Below, piece by piece: positions 34,450 to 46,111 of a stretch of DNA of 64,000 bases. Source of the DNA: Heracleum sosnowskyi (Eukaryota; Streptophyta; Magnoliopsida; Apiales; Apiaceae); NCBI GenBank assembly GCA_030848705.1, contig CM061237.1:79851910-79915909 (forward strand), given 5' to 3'. Under the pieces are notes generated by a model that did no database searches, was not told the DNA's origin, and saw only the letters and a list, made by a program, of their open reading frames with translations. The first letter of the stretch is position 1. Each line of letters starts with the position of its first letter. Made by a program: the position numbers and the translations under genes.

Positions 34450-35918
34450 TTAATTAGAAGTCAATAACTGCAAGTTGATCCTAATAAGTCCACGGGTTTA
34501 AGGATTTCCATATCTTTAGGACTTGTGAACTTATTATCCGGAATAATTCTCGTAAGTCAGAATTATCTGCTTAATTATATGTCATATTTATAAGTAATAT
34601 ATCTTCTGACATTTAATTAGCAAATTATTTTAAAAAAATTTAAGTGCAAATATTTGTTCTAAATATTATGCATTTATTCAATTCTGATTAATTTTATTTT
34701 GTTCCAAACAAAATAAAATAAGGTAGCATAATTAATTAGATATTTATTGATTTATATCAGTTAGTGATATTCAGTCAATTTTATACTAAATTAATTGTGA
34801 ATTTTATTTTCTGTGAATTTGAGTTGTTTTTTTATCTTTAGAAATTCACAGGAAGTAGAATTTTATTTTTAAAACAGGTTTCTGGTTTAAAAATGAAGTA
34901 GAAGCAAAATGTATCGAAATATTAAGTTCGACAGTTTTTCAAGTTTCTTTATTAAAAATCTATCGAATGTGTTTAAAAGTATCTCGATAAGTTTCTGAGT
35001 AAGAAAAGTAAAAATCATCGAAACTTTTATTCGATAGATTTTGGAACAGGACAGAAATCTATCGAACATATTCTATTTTTTTCAAGTTGATAATTTTCGA
35101 TAGTTTTCCGTCATTTCATATTTCGATAGTTTTCAATTTTTAAAATATGTTTACCTTCGATAGTTTTTGTTAAAGGTTGTTTAAATTCTCATATAAATCC
35201 ACTTCGATAGTTTTGTGATTTGACTTTTATGCCCCTATACAAAAACAATTGACAATACATTTATAAAACTATCGAACATGAAATTACCTTTTTACCCTTG
35301 GCAGAAACGTGAGTATATATGTTGTACTTAGTCGATTTTTTCTTCATTCTCAGATCTAAAAGTTATCGACCTATACATACATATATTCTAGCACAGAACC
35401 AAGTACTCTCGATAGAATTCTTCATATTTGACCATGAAAAACCTCTGAAATTCAAGTGTTACCACAGTAATCATCGATTTACTGTGTAATTGTTGTGTAT
35501 CAGTCGTTGTCTTGAGTTTTCCGATTGAGTTTCATAAGAAACTATCGAGTGTCCTAATTCGAAATTCTAAATTTGATAACTGTTATTGATAATTAGTTGT
35601 TAACTAGTTATTCAGTTCTTGAGTTTAGTGTTAGTTAAAAGTTTGTAATTCACATGAATTGCAAAAATTAGGGTTCTTGATTTAGGGATTTTAATTTGGT
35701 TCGGTTTTTTAGTTAAAAAAAGGCTTATTAAGGTTTATTATTTAGTAATAATTAATTGGGTTTATTTTTTGTTTTAATTTATAATTTTCTGGACTTTGTT
35801 TAATTTCAATGGCCGGATAATTTATTATCACCAAGACGACCACGTCTCGTTTCAAAATGTGCAATCCATCTCGAACTTACAGTTTCGTTCATGGGCATAA
35901 TTTTTGAACTCACATTCT
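34450..35918 (+). other. Copia 3' spacer rich in TCGATAG words
   Basis: This is AT-rich non-coding sequence between pol and the extra ORF. From about 34910 to 35590 the words TTCGATAG, CTATCGA and ATCGAAA recur on both strands more than ten times. Upstream of the ORF, an open frame around 35810-35900 seems to have been its original N terminus but is broken by frameshifts. Confidence 0.6.
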
Positions 35919-36487
35919 ATGGTGGCATATGCTTTAAGTACTCCAGCAGTTCTTTGTGTTGATCAATTAACTGAATTGTACACTAATGCCACCGACACGT
36001 CAGAAGATAATGTATTATCATTCAGTTTTGTTGTGCCAGGGGGCAGAACAATAAAGTTGACGGAACAAGATGTGAATAGAATTTTACATTTTCCTACAGA
36101 AAATCTTGTTCCTGATCCAACGACTGAAGAAATACATGCTTTTTTCACTCTTATTAGAAGTCAACAACCAAACTACTTTATAGGAGATTTTTTGAAGCAT
36201 TATCTACCAAAGCACTGGAATTTTTTCTTTCACACACTCATACATGTTTTTACTGCCAAGACTACAAATCTTCATGGCATTCCTCTATTTCTTTAGAAAT
36301 TAGGGTTTGCTATTGCTCACAATAGGCATATTAACATTGGTAGGTTAGTGATAGATCAGATAATTCAGTGCATGGGACCTTTGGAAGAAAGAACATGGAA
36401 GTATGATGTGCTTTGCTTCTATCCAAGGTTTCTACAATTGATTTTGAATGATGTGTTAACAGATGCTGAGAGAGACATCTTTGTAGA
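35919..36487 (+). pseudogene. Extra 3' ORF of the Sirevirus-like copia element, first part
   Basis: This uncharacterised ORF lies downstream of pol, where Sireviruses often carry an additional gene, sometimes called envelope-like. I see no signal peptide or membrane segment in this part. The frame (about VDQLTELYTNATD, then a PDPTTEEIHAFF motif) has one TAG at 36294-36296. The Tat element interrupts it after GTAGA (36483-36487), and it resumes in the same frame at 49532. Removing the insertion gives about 378 codons. Function is unknown; the envelope-like label is only positional. Confidence 0.65.
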
Positions 36488-36990
36488 TGTTGTGGATTAA
36501 AAAACGTACTTGTATATTAATTGCTAGGATTAATGAGCTTCGAGCTTTAATGGCCGCACTTGTGTTTCGAGACTAAATCGGTCCTCACAAGATGCCTACG
36601 TATCTCAATTATTGCTGAGAATCAAGCCAAAGACGTAGTTCTGATTGTAGGATTAGGGACCTTATATAGGCGTCTGGAGCCTAGTATTTATGGTATGTTT
36701 AGGAGTCTTAGCGATTAAGTCTCCTTTTTGATGTTGGATAAACATCGTATTTCTTGCTGGAGAATTCGTTTCCTTGTCGATAAAGGCTATGACTCATTAA
36801 TTGCCTTTAATTGGGATTCTGGATCCTTTTTTGACCAATTTGCCATAATTTGGACTCTTTTCATGAGCTGTATATTTTCCCTATTCATTAATTACGAAAT
36901 TAATGAATAATTAGGGTATCAGGCCTTAAATATCGGCCTTTCCATTGACTTGTCAATTATATTTCTATAATTACTTTTCTATCCATATCA
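36488..36990 (-). repeat. 3' LTR of the Tat element
   Basis: On the minus strand it starts TGATATGG and ends CCACAACA. It pairs with 49024-49526, has the same length, and is roughly 98 percent identical by eye. Confidence 0.93.
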
Positions 36991-37005
36991 TTTGCCCCCC
37001 AACTT
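36991..37005 (-). promoter_or_regulatory. Polypurine tract of the Tat element
   Basis: On the minus strand, AAGTTGGGGGGCAAA lies immediately before the TGATATGG start of the 3' LTR. Confidence 0.85.
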
Positions 37006-37064
37006 CTGGGAAAATCTCCTCGGGGTTTTCGTAGAAGTTATAAAGTATTTTTCCATTTTTTAAG

Positions 37065-37795
37065 GGCATTTTCGACCTCAAATTAGGCCATTTTCGACCA
37101 GGAATTCGACCAGGAATCAAGTATTTTTCAACCATAAATTCGACCAGGAATGGTCCCAGGTCGAAGGATTCGACCAGGAATTTCTAGTCATTTTCGACCA
37201 GGATCATTCGACCAGGAATTAGCCTTTTTTCGACCTCGATTTTCGACCAGGAATGGTCCCAGGTCGAAGGATTCGACCAGGAATTCCTAGTCATTTTCGA
37301 CCTCGTGGCTTCGACCTCGAAGTCATGTTTTTTTGACCAGGATTTTCCACCTTGATCATTTACTCTTTCGACCTCGATCCTTTTTGTTTTCGACCTCGAT
37401 TTTGGAGTGAGGTCGAAGGATACGAGCTCATCTTCTAGGCCATTTTTGACCTCGTTCTTTCGACCTCGAATCCTTCTATTTTCGACCTCATTTCGGTGTG
37501 AGGTTGAGGGATTCGAGCTTGATTTATAGTGTATTTTCGACCTCATGTAATCGACTTCAATCTAGGGTCTTTTCGACCTCATTTTCATTATTTTCGGTGC
37601 GAAGTCGATGGATACGACCTCGAATCCTCGTGTATTTTCGACTTCGAGCCTTCGATGTCGTTCTAAGGTTTTTTCGACCTCATTTTCATTATTTTTTTAC
37701 TTTATTTTAGAGCGAGGTCGTTGGATTCGACCTTGTTTTTCCATATATTTTTTACCTTGGTCGTACGACTTCGATTTATTGTCTTTTCGACCTCA
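37065..37795 (+). repeat. Degenerate TTCGACC word array upstream of the antisense ORF
   Basis: About 730 bp contain some thirty copies of TTCGACCTCG, TTCGACCAGGAAT and variants, in loose tandem order. One longer unit (from ATTCGACCAGGAATGGTCCC, about 37135-37290) is duplicated. The array lies between the 3' polypurine tract and the TATA box of the antisense ORF, so it may be a promoter region or simple repeat expansion. Confidence 0.75.
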
Positions 37796-38062
37796 AATCA
37801 TTGATTTTGCCTTTGGCTATATTTTCAAATTTTTGTTTGAGTCTAAATTTGATCTCAAATTATTAATGGACCTTGAATTTTTATTCATTGGGCCTGAACA
37901 AGCCTCGAGCCTTATTGGGCTTTACTGTTTTGGGCTTCGAATTTGCCTGAGACCCAAATTATTTGGGCTTCGATTTCTGTAATTAATAAATGGAATTGTG
38001 GGCCTTGACTGGCTATAGACGGTTGCTCTTCCTTAACCGGTTGAGTTTCCAGTCATTTCGAT

Positions 38063-38070
38063 TATAAAAG
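38063..38070 (+). promoter_or_regulatory. TATA box of the antisense ORF
   Basis: TATAAAAG lies about 300 bp before the inferred start codon at 38361, within an otherwise non-coding stretch ahead of a CT-rich leader. Position and sequence suit a plant core promoter. Transcription is inferred. Confidence 0.55.
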
Positions 38071-38220
38071 AGTGAGATTTCTATTTCATTTCTCACTTCA
38101 TACTTTCAAGTTTCTAAAAATTTCTCTCTAGTATTCTTAGTTTCTCTCTTCTTATTCCGTAGTAAGGCGATTTCTGGCGAGGTTTTCGTGGTGGTTTTCT
38201 GGGTTTAATCTTCTTCCATT

Positions 38221-38313
38221 GAAGATTTTCTGGGCTCAACCTTCATTCCTTGAAGATTTTCTGGGCTCAATCTTCATTCCTTGAAGATTTTCTGGGCTTG
38301 AGTTTGAAGATTT
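38221..38313 (+). repeat. 31-bp tandem repeat in the antisense-ORF leader
   Basis: Three copies start at 38221, 38252 and 38283, each beginning GAAGATTTTCTGGGCT. They lie between the TATA box and the start codon. Confidence 0.85.
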
Positions 38314-38360
38314 GAAGATTTTAAAGGTTTTTCTGGGAATTTTTTTTTGAAGATCTGAAG

Positions 38361-40209
38361 ATGGTTGACCGTACTGCTCAACGTCTCTAGAAAATGAATC
38401 AAGCGTCTAAGAAAGGTATCACCATTCGTTCTTCTCATATGTCACTTCAGGATATGATTTTAGAACGTAGTGATGAATACCCTTCTGTTTCGCATTTAGA
38501 TTCATTCGATTGTAGTAATAAATTCCACGAAATCGACTTAATTAGGGACTATAACAAGATGTATAGGATTAGGTCCCCTTATAGGTTAGTCCCAGCTGGC
38601 CCTGGGGACCGTTCTTGCCATTGGCGTCCTGATGCACTCTGCATTTACAAGGATGCCATTATTGCAGGACTCAGGTTTCCCTTCCATGAGTTTATTCCCA
38701 GGCTTTTGGCTGATGTTGGGATTAACCCTTGCCAACTCCCGCCAAACGCCTGGAGAATCATTATGTGTTTTATTGTTCTTTGTTTGAAGAACAAATTTCC
38801 TTTATCTGTAGCTTTATTTAGGAGAATTTTCCAGTTTAAGAATAGTTCAGCCATTACTCTGGGTTGGGTTTATATTAACCATCGCCCTTCTACTCCTCCC
38901 ATTTTCCACCTAAAATCCATCCCTGATAATAATCCAAAGTGGAAAAGTGAGTTCATGTATTTAGTTTGGGAAGGAGGGGATTGGGGTACCCTTTTCCGTA
39001 GCTCTTTCTCTAGGGTCTCAGATGGTAGCCCAAGTGACATTGTTTTGAACGATGAGGAGGCTCGTGCCTATGCCGAGCTTATCAAGGATGATTATGCTAC
39101 CACAGCTTGGACGCTCCTGGATGAGTTTCTGCTTAAGTCCTTGGGACTTTCAAATGTTTCTGAAAAGGGTAATTTTTACCTCATATTTTCCTTTATTTAT
39201 TTAAGATTGTCTTATACCGATTGTTTCTTTTCTTGTTTTTTGCAGCTGCGGCCTTTATTAACAAGACCAACGAGCCTCAGGATGGAGAAACAGCAAGAAT
39301 GAAGAGGGCTCGTCTGGGAGTTAAGGATCCCCATGCTTCAAGTGTCCCAGCCTTTATAAGGCCTCATGTGGACCTCACTGAAGATGCTGAGGGTCCTCCC
39401 TCAGCCAAGAGCTCAGTTTGGCGCCCCAACTGGGGTCGTAGGAAAAAAGACACCGTGGTGGGGGTGTCTAAGCATGCTGTGGAGTGGTCTTATCATTCCT
39501 TGACTCCTTGTGACTACAAGGACTTTGTCTCCAACTCCACCATATAGGGAGTAGAGCACGCAGGCTCTCAAGCTATTGCTGCTGTAAGTTATTTTCTTCC
39601 TTTTCTTTGTAGTTTACTAATGTATTTCAAGTTTTTATTTTGTATTGACTTGTAGCTTGTTTGTAGGTCAATGCCAACTACCAAGGGGCTCTCTTTCAAG
39701 CCAAGGCTTGGCGCTCATCTTCTGAGGCCAACCAAGGCAAGTTTGAGAAGTCCCAGGAGGAGGTGGGCTCGCTGAAGGCCACATTGGCTAGGAAGGAGAA
39801 GGAGTTGGCCGACTCCCAGACTGAGCTGGTGTCTTTGAGGAGGGGCAAGGATGACTTTATCGATGAGTACCTTGACTCTCAGGAGTACAAGGACTTGATT
39901 GATAAGCATGACGAGCTCCTCTTCCCAGTTCAGTATACTAAGGGATGGGATGGCGCTCTTGCTGCTGTGTTGGAGAAGATGCCTGGATCTCTCACCATCT
40001 CTGATTTTCCAAGCCCTTACACTCCTACTCCTTTGGAGTTAGCTTTGGATGGAGAGGATGACATGGAGGAAGATGACAGGATCTTAGACCTAGATCATAC
40101 TTCTCCCCCTGGTCAGACTGCCAGGGATGATTATGCTGCCACTCACTCTGGCTCCGCTTTAGAGAGAGATGAAGAGGAGGAGGAGGATGCCGTAGACAAG
40201 GCAGCTTAG
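38361..40209 (+). pseudogene. Antisense ORF of the Tat element (three exons, two stops)
   Basis: This is a plus-strand gene opposite to gag-pol, ending 302 bp from the pol stop. Inferred exons are 38361-39168, 39246-39583 and 39667-40209 (562 codons). Both introns have GT-AG ends (GTAATT...TTTGCAG and GTAAGT...TTTGTAG) and the phases match. Exon 1 holds a globular domain (YRLVPAGPGDRSCHWRPD, then GLRFPFHEFIPRLLADVGI and LPPNAWRIIMCF) recalling the plant putative gypsy-type transposon family. Exon 3 is a coiled coil (QEEVGSLKATLARKEKELAD) with an acidic tail (DEEEEEDAVD). In-frame TAG codons at 38388 and 39545 break it. Its function in Tat elements is unknown. Confidence 0.75.
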
Positions 40210-40511
40210 ATTGTAGTTTTACTTATGGCCATTCATGGCTTGTACTTTTGTTTATGTACTTTCAGCCTACGGGCTTAACTTAACTTTTATTTAAGTCTTT
40301 GTTTTTCTTCAACTTTTTGCATTCTTTGATTTTTGCATGCTTAGTTAACATGTCTATCAGAATGCTTTGCACATATAACGTAATGAAAACATAAGAATAT
40401 GGAATTCATAACTTCGAAAATGGGTTCAACCCTTACATAATAATCAAGTTTAAAAACTTGGATTGGTTTCATCGACCTTATTTATAGTAGTGAGTCCACT
40501 CGGGAGACACT
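40210..40511. other. Spacer between convergent antisense ORF and pol
   Basis: Non-coding; the 3' ends of the two converging transcription units must lie or overlap here. AT-rich, with no clear terminator or other feature. Confidence 0.6.
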
Positions 40512-43500
40512 TTAAACATAGTAAATTTTCAAGTTAGAAGCATGCCAAGTCCTTGGCACCTCATGCCCTTCAAGGGTTTCTAGCTTGTACGAGCCTCGAC
40601 CAAATACGTTCTTGACGCGGTATGGTCCTTCCCAATTTGGGGCTAACTTGCCTTTTTGTCCAACTCCGGATGCCTCAATCTTTCGAAGTACCAAGTCTCC
40701 TTGCCGAAATAACCTTTCTTTAACCCTTAGGTTGTAGTAAAAAGATGCTTTCTTTTGATGTTCAACTATCTTGGCGTTTGCCTCATCTCTAACTTCGTCA
40801 ATTAGATCTAAAGCTAGCCTCAAGCCTTCTTCATTTGTTTCTGGTTCATAAGCCTCAACTCTTGGGGAGGTGTGAGTAATCTCCACCGGGACCACTGCCT
40901 CTGCTCCATAAGCCAATAGAAATGGAGTTGCCCCAGTGGTGACTTTACAAGTAGTACGATATGCCCAAAGTATGGGGAGTAATTCGTCTACCCAAGTGTT
41001 TCTGGAGCGTTCAACTCTTTTCTTCAATCCATCTAGGATAATTCGATTTGCAACCTCAGCTTGCCCATTTGATTGTGGATGGGCCACAGAAGTGAAGCGC
41101 AACTTGATATCATTCTCATCACAATACTTCTTGAACTCATCGTTGTTAAACTGAGTTCCATTGTCCGTGACCAGGACTCGTGGAATTCCATATCTGCATA
41201 TCACATTTTCCCAAAAGAAATGCATCACTTGCTTGGTGGTTATCTTGGCTAAAGGTTTAGCCTCATTCCACTTGGTGAAGTAGTCGATTGTGACTATCAA
41301 GAATTTTCTTTGCGCACTGGCCATTGGAAATGGCCCAAGTATATCCATTCCCCACATGGCAAAGGGGATAGGTGAGTTAATGGATGTCATCATCTCTGGT
41401 ATTTGCCTAACCACAGGTGCATGCTTTTGGCACCGTTCACATTTCTTCACGTAGCTTTTAGCATCAGCAAGTATGCTTGGCCAATATAAAACTAGACGAG
41501 TGACTTTATGAGCAAGGGCTCTGCCCCCCAAGTGCTGCCCACAAATTCCTTCATGTACTTCCTTCAGGGCCAATTCTGCCTCTTGAGGTCTCAAACATTT
41601 CAGATATGGAACGATGAAAGACTTCTTGTATAGGATTCCCTCAATTAGGGTATACCTTAGTGCTCTCACATACAGCTTTCGTGCTTCTGAAGTGTCGTTG
41701 GGTAACCACCCAGTTTCCAGATGAGCCTTGATGGGATCTATCCAACAACTAGCAATATCAATGGGTGCTACCAACTTTCCGTTGATGCTTGGGGTCCTTA
41801 GGACTTGGAAGTAGACACTCCCTGCATAGTTTTCAATTTCGGAAGAAGCAAATTTAGACAAGGCATCAGCCTTCACGTTTTCTTCCCTTGGAATGTGCTC
41901 TACATAGCATTCGTCGAACTGAGTCATGATGGCTTTGACAAGTTTCAAGTACTTGGCCATGACTTCATCTATGGCCTCAAATTCCCCATTTACTTGGGAA
42001 ACCACTAGCCTCGAATCTCCACATACTTTCAGAGTTTTGACCCTCAAGGCTCCAGCCAGCCCTAAACCAGCTATCAGAGCTTCATACTCAGCCTCATTGT
42101 TTGTCGTTGGAAAGTCAAGTTTCAGTGCATACTCTATGAGGAATCCATCAGGACTTTGTAGCACTAAACCGGCTCCACTTGATTTTGTTTTTGATGCTCC
42201 ATCAAAATAGAGCACCCAACATTCTTTGGAGATTATGTCTTCAGCTTCCTTGTCTTCCATTGTTACTTCCTGCCCCCCGACTTCTTGGTTGTCAATGGTA
42301 CATTCAATCATGAAGTCAGCGAGTGCTTGAGCTTTTATGGCCGTCCGAGGCTTATACTTGATGTCAAATTCTCCCAATTCAATGGCCCATTTGATCAATC
42401 TTCCACTAACTTGAGGGCTATGCAAGATGTTTCTTAGAGATTGATCAGTCAAGACCTCTATCTTGTGAGCCTGGAAGTACGGGCGTAGCTTTCTTGAGGC
42501 CATTATCAAGGCTAAGGCAAACTTCTCAATCATTGAGTAGTTTATTTCTGCCCCATGTAGAATCTTACTCACGTAGTAGATGGGTTTCTGAATCTTTAAC
42601 TCTTCCTTTATCAGAACGGCTCCAAGGGCTGTGCTAGAAACCGCTAAGTACAAATAGAGAATTTCCCCTGGCTTGGGCTTTGCCAACAGTGGTGCTTCAG
42701 CCATATATTTCTTCAGGGCCTCAAAGGCCTCTTGGCTTTCAGTTGTCCATTCAAAGTTTTTCACATTCTTGAGTGCTTTGAAGAAAGATAAGCGCTTCTC
42801 TCCTGAGTTGGAGATAAATCTTCCCAATGCTGCCACTCTTCCTGTTAGCTTCCGGATATCTTTGACTGTCCGTGGTGGTTCCATGTCTAGAATTGCTTTG
42901 ATTTTGTCGGGATTAGCCTCGATTCCTCTTTTGGAAACCATAAGGCCTAAGAACTTTCCCGAGCCTACACCAAAGGCACATTTAGTTGGATTCAACATCA
43001 TCTTGTGGTGCCTCAGCACTTCGAATGCCTCTCGGAGGTGCTCTATGTGATCGGCCTTATCGAGGCTCTTGACTAGCATGTCATCTACGTAGACCTCCAT
43101 GGTTTTTCCAATTAGGTGTCCAAAAATTTTGTTCACCAATCTTTGGTATGTTGCCCCTGCATTCTTAAGGCCAAATGCCATGACTAGATAACAGAAAACA
43201 CCAAAGTCAGTGATGAACGATACCTTGGAGACGTCATCTTTGTGCATCTTAATTTGATTGTACCCACTGAAGCCATCCATGAAGCTAAGCATCTCATGTC
43301 CAGCCGTAACATCTATTAACGCATCAATCCTTGGTAAGGGAAAACAATCCTTAGGACATGCATCATTCAAGTCAGTGAAGTCCACACACATTCTCCATTT
43401 TCCATTGGCCTTTTTGACCATTACGGGGTTAGCCAACCATTCCGGGAATTGTATCTCTTCAATGAATCCGGCCTCTAGAAGTTTTTCCACTTCTTGTTTA

Positions 43501-43928
43501 ATGGCTTCTTGTCTTTCTGGAGCAAAATTTCTCTTCTTTTGTTTCACCGTCTTTCTTTCAGGATCCACATTCAACTTGTGAGTTATCAATCGGGGATCAA
43601 TCCCTGGCATGTCGGCCGCTGTCCAAGCAAAAATGTCATTATTCTCTTGAAGAAAAGATATGAGCTTGCTTTTTAATGGCTCAGGTAGTAGTGCTCCAAC
43701 ATAAGTCACTTTCTTCGGTTCACCAGGGACTAAGGGAATTGGGATTAAATCCTCAGCTGGTTTCCCTCTTCGGTCCTCATTGTCGTTGATGTCCATGTCT
43801 TCAATTGGGCGAACCTGCCCCCCGATTCCATCAGGCCTTAACGCGGCTACATAACAACTTCTAGCCATCTTTTGGTCTCCCCGTTCTTTACCAATCCCAT
43901 TCCTTGTTGGGAACGGCCTTGAACGCAT
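40512..43928 (-). CDS. pol: pol of the Tat element (RT, two RNase H, integrase), 1138 codons
   Basis: This frame is intact. RT lies at residues about 150-330 with the YVDD box at 280-283. The connection and a degenerate first RNase H cover about 400-545. An archaeal-type RNase H at about 570-695 (LYFDGASK, NNEAEYEALI, VCGDSRLV) marks the Tat lineage. The integrase zinc motif has H792, H799, C830 and C833, and the core has D862, D922 and E958 in the canonical 35-residue spacing. The tail ends with the HASNLKIYYV motif. The ATG used here is not the native start: upstream, protease sequence runs on in another frame because of a deletion and a frameshift. Enzymatic residues all look intact, so this copy died through its gag-protease part. 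Confidence 0.93.
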   Translation of the reverse strand: MRSRPFPTRNGIGKERGDQKMARSCYVAALRPDGIGGQVRPIEDMDINDNEDRRGKPAEDLIPIPLVPGEPKKVTYVGALLPEPLKSKLISFLQENNDIFAWTAADMPGIDPRLITHKLNVDPERKTVKQKKRNFAPERQEAIKQEVEKLLEAGFIEEIQFPEWLANPVMVKKANGKWRMCVDFTDLNDACPKDCFPLPRIDALIDVTAGHEMLSFMDGFSGYNQIKMHKDDVSKVSFITDFGVFCYLVMAFGLKNAGATYQRLVNKIFGHLIGKTMEVYVDDMLVKSLDKADHIEHLREAFEVLRHHKMMLNPTKCAFGVGSGKFLGLMVSKRGIEANPDKIKAILDMEPPRTVKDIRKLTGRVAALGRFISNSGEKRLSFFKALKNVKNFEWTTESQEAFEALKKYMAEAPLLAKPKPGEILYLYLAVSSTALGAVLIKEELKIQKPIYYVSKILHGAEINYSMIEKFALALIMASRKLRPYFQAHKIEVLTDQSLRNILHSPQVSGRLIKWAIELGEFDIKYKPRTAIKAQALADFMIECTIDNQEVGGQEVTMEDKEAEDIISKECWVLYFDGASKTKSSGAGLVLQSPDGFLIEYALKLDFPTTNNEAEYEALIAGLGLAGALRVKTLKVCGDSRLVVSQVNGEFEAIDEVMAKYLKLVKAIMTQFDECYVEHIPREENVKADALSKFASSEIENYAGSVYFQVLRTPSINGKLVAPIDIASCWIDPIKAHLETGWLPNDTSEARKLYVRALRYTLIEGILYKKSFIVPYLKCLRPQEAELALKEVHEGICGQHLGGRALAHKVTRLVLYWPSILADAKSYVKKCERCQKHAPVVRQIPEMMTSINSPIPFAMWGMDILGPFPMASAQRKFLIVTIDYFTKWNEAKPLAKITTKQVMHFFWENVICRYGIPRVLVTDNGTQFNNDEFKKYCDENDIKLRFTSVAHPQSNGQAEVANRIILDGLKKRVERSRNTWVDELLPILWAYRTTCKVTTGATPFLLAYGAEAVVPVEITHTSPRVEAYEPETNEEGLRLALDLIDEVRDEANAKIVEHQKKASFYYNLRVKERLFRQGDLVLRKIEASGVGQKGKLAPNWEGPYRVKNVFGRGSYKLETLEGHEVPRTWHASNLKIYYV

Positions 43929-46111
43929 GAAGACCAGTCCTTCCTAGGATTACATTGTAGGTCGAATTTGCCTTTATAACTATGAAATTCAACATCTGAG
44001 TAGACGTATTCGACCCTTGCCCCATTGTCATTGGGAGTTGGATAGTGCCTTCCACATTTGATTCCACCCCATTGAATACGTATATGGCATATTTGAGGTT
44101 GTTAACTGAGAATCAGTGTAACCCATCTTGATAAAAGCATCGTGGAGCAAGATATCCACTGAAGCTCCATTGTCGACCAGGACTCTCTTTGTCTCGGAAT
44201 TGCCAATCACAGGTATGATGACTAGAGGGTCATCGTGGGGGAACTTCACCCCTTCCAAGTCTGAATCATCAAAGCCTATTGACACTTCTGTTCTGGCACG
44301 CTTTGGTGCTTCTCCAACCACAGTCATTACCTTTCGAGCATAAGCTTTTCTTGAGTTTCGGGAGGACCCAGCAACAGTTGGCCCTCCGAATATCATGTTG
44401 ATTACCGGCCCTCGGGGCTTGGGATTCCGATCTTGATCGTTATCCCTTCTGTCGTAATCCTTCCTTTCATAGTTCCCCCTTTGGCCCCCTTGGCTTCCAT
44501 CCTTAGTGAACTTACTGAGTTTTCCTCTTCGTATAAGAAACTCAATCTCATCTTTCAGTTGTCTACAATCGTCGGTGTCGTGCCCGACTTCCTTGTGAAA
44601 CCGACAGAATTGGTTTTGGTTCCGTTTGGACATGTCAGCCCTCATTAGCTTCGGCCATTTGAGATCTCCTTCCTTAGCTATCTCCATCAGAATTTGACTC
44701 CTGGGAGTATTCAATCTTGCATACTCAGTAAATTTTGGCCCAAAATTACTTCTCTTAGGTGGAGAATCAGAGTCCTTTGATGTTCTGGGGAACTTCTCCT
44801 TAACGTCGTACTCCTGCGTTTCTTTCCTTTTCTTTGAGTTTCCACTGTCGCCAGCAGTGGGTTCATACTTTCTCATGCTTTCTTCAGCCTTGATGTACTT
44901 TCCGGCTCTATCTTGGAGCTTCAACATGCTCTCGGGTGGATGTTTAGCCAACGACCTTTTGAAGTGGTCATCAGTAGTTCCTTGTTGCAAGGCTATCATA
45001 GCCACTCTGTCCTCTAAGTCCGGGACTTTCAAAGCCTCCCGAGTGAAACGATTGATGTAGTCTCTTAGGGCTTCATTCTTTCCTTGACGTATTGCCATGA
45101 GCGATGCAGAGCTTTTCTCATGCACCCTTCCACTAATGAACTAATTGATGAAAGCCTTGCTTAGTTCCTTGAATGACCCAATAGAGTTGGGAGGTAGACG
45201 GCTATACCAACGTTGGGCCATGCCTGCCAAGGTTTGTGGAAACGCCCTACACTTGACCGCATCGTTGGTTGGCTGCAACAGCAGTGCATTGGAGAAGGTT
45301 CTTACGTGATTTGCGGGATCTCCCGTTCCATCATAAGCCTTAATCGTTGGCATCTTGAATTTTCTGGATATGGTGGCTTTCATGATGTCTTGAGTGAATG
45401 GTGGTGTAGGATCATCAGGATCTCCTAGGGGCAACAAAACACTAGGATCACCCCTTGGGGCTTCAGCCCTCTTAGTCCTTCTTGGCGTTGGGTCCAAGTT
45501 GATTATCGGGACTCCCCCAGTTGCTCGGCCTTGAGCGTTGGTAGCCTCCTCCTCAGCAAGGAGTTTTTTGAGCCTTGCAGTCTCTGCTTCATGGGCTGCA
45601 AGTTTCTCCCTAGTAGTTTGGGGTTGTTCCCGATTGGTTTGGGAAGAACGTCTCATTCTTGGGGCAACGTCCCTCTCATCTCCTGTTGAGTAATTCTCGT
45701 CCTCGGTATAGGGACCTGAAAAGTCTTGAATCAAAGGGGTTCGTCTTGTTTGGGATCCCATACCTTGAATATAAGGGGGCACGTATGCCTCATGGTAGAT
45801 TGGATTAGCTCCATTACCACCAGCTGGGGGTCGAGGGGGCATGTCATAGCTTGGCATCCCCAAAGTCTGATTCGCGTATTGAGGGAGATCAGTAGTATGG
45901 AGTTGAAGGCTCCTCGGGGCATTCATGAGCAGCGGGGAGGTCGTGATCGGTTGCTGGTGAACGGTCTCTTGTGGATTAGATCCATGAATGACCATCTGCA
46001 GGGGATTCGTCCCTTCAACCGAAATCGGGATTTTCGGTCCTTGAGTGTTGGTGGGGATATTCGCCCCTTCAATGCCAGTAGTTGGCGGTGGTTGATTTCC
46101 GTGAGTATCAG

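Noticed and set aside
41805..43676. Plus-strand frames opposite the Tat pol
   Set aside because: They are shadows of pol. The genuine antisense gene ends at 40209.
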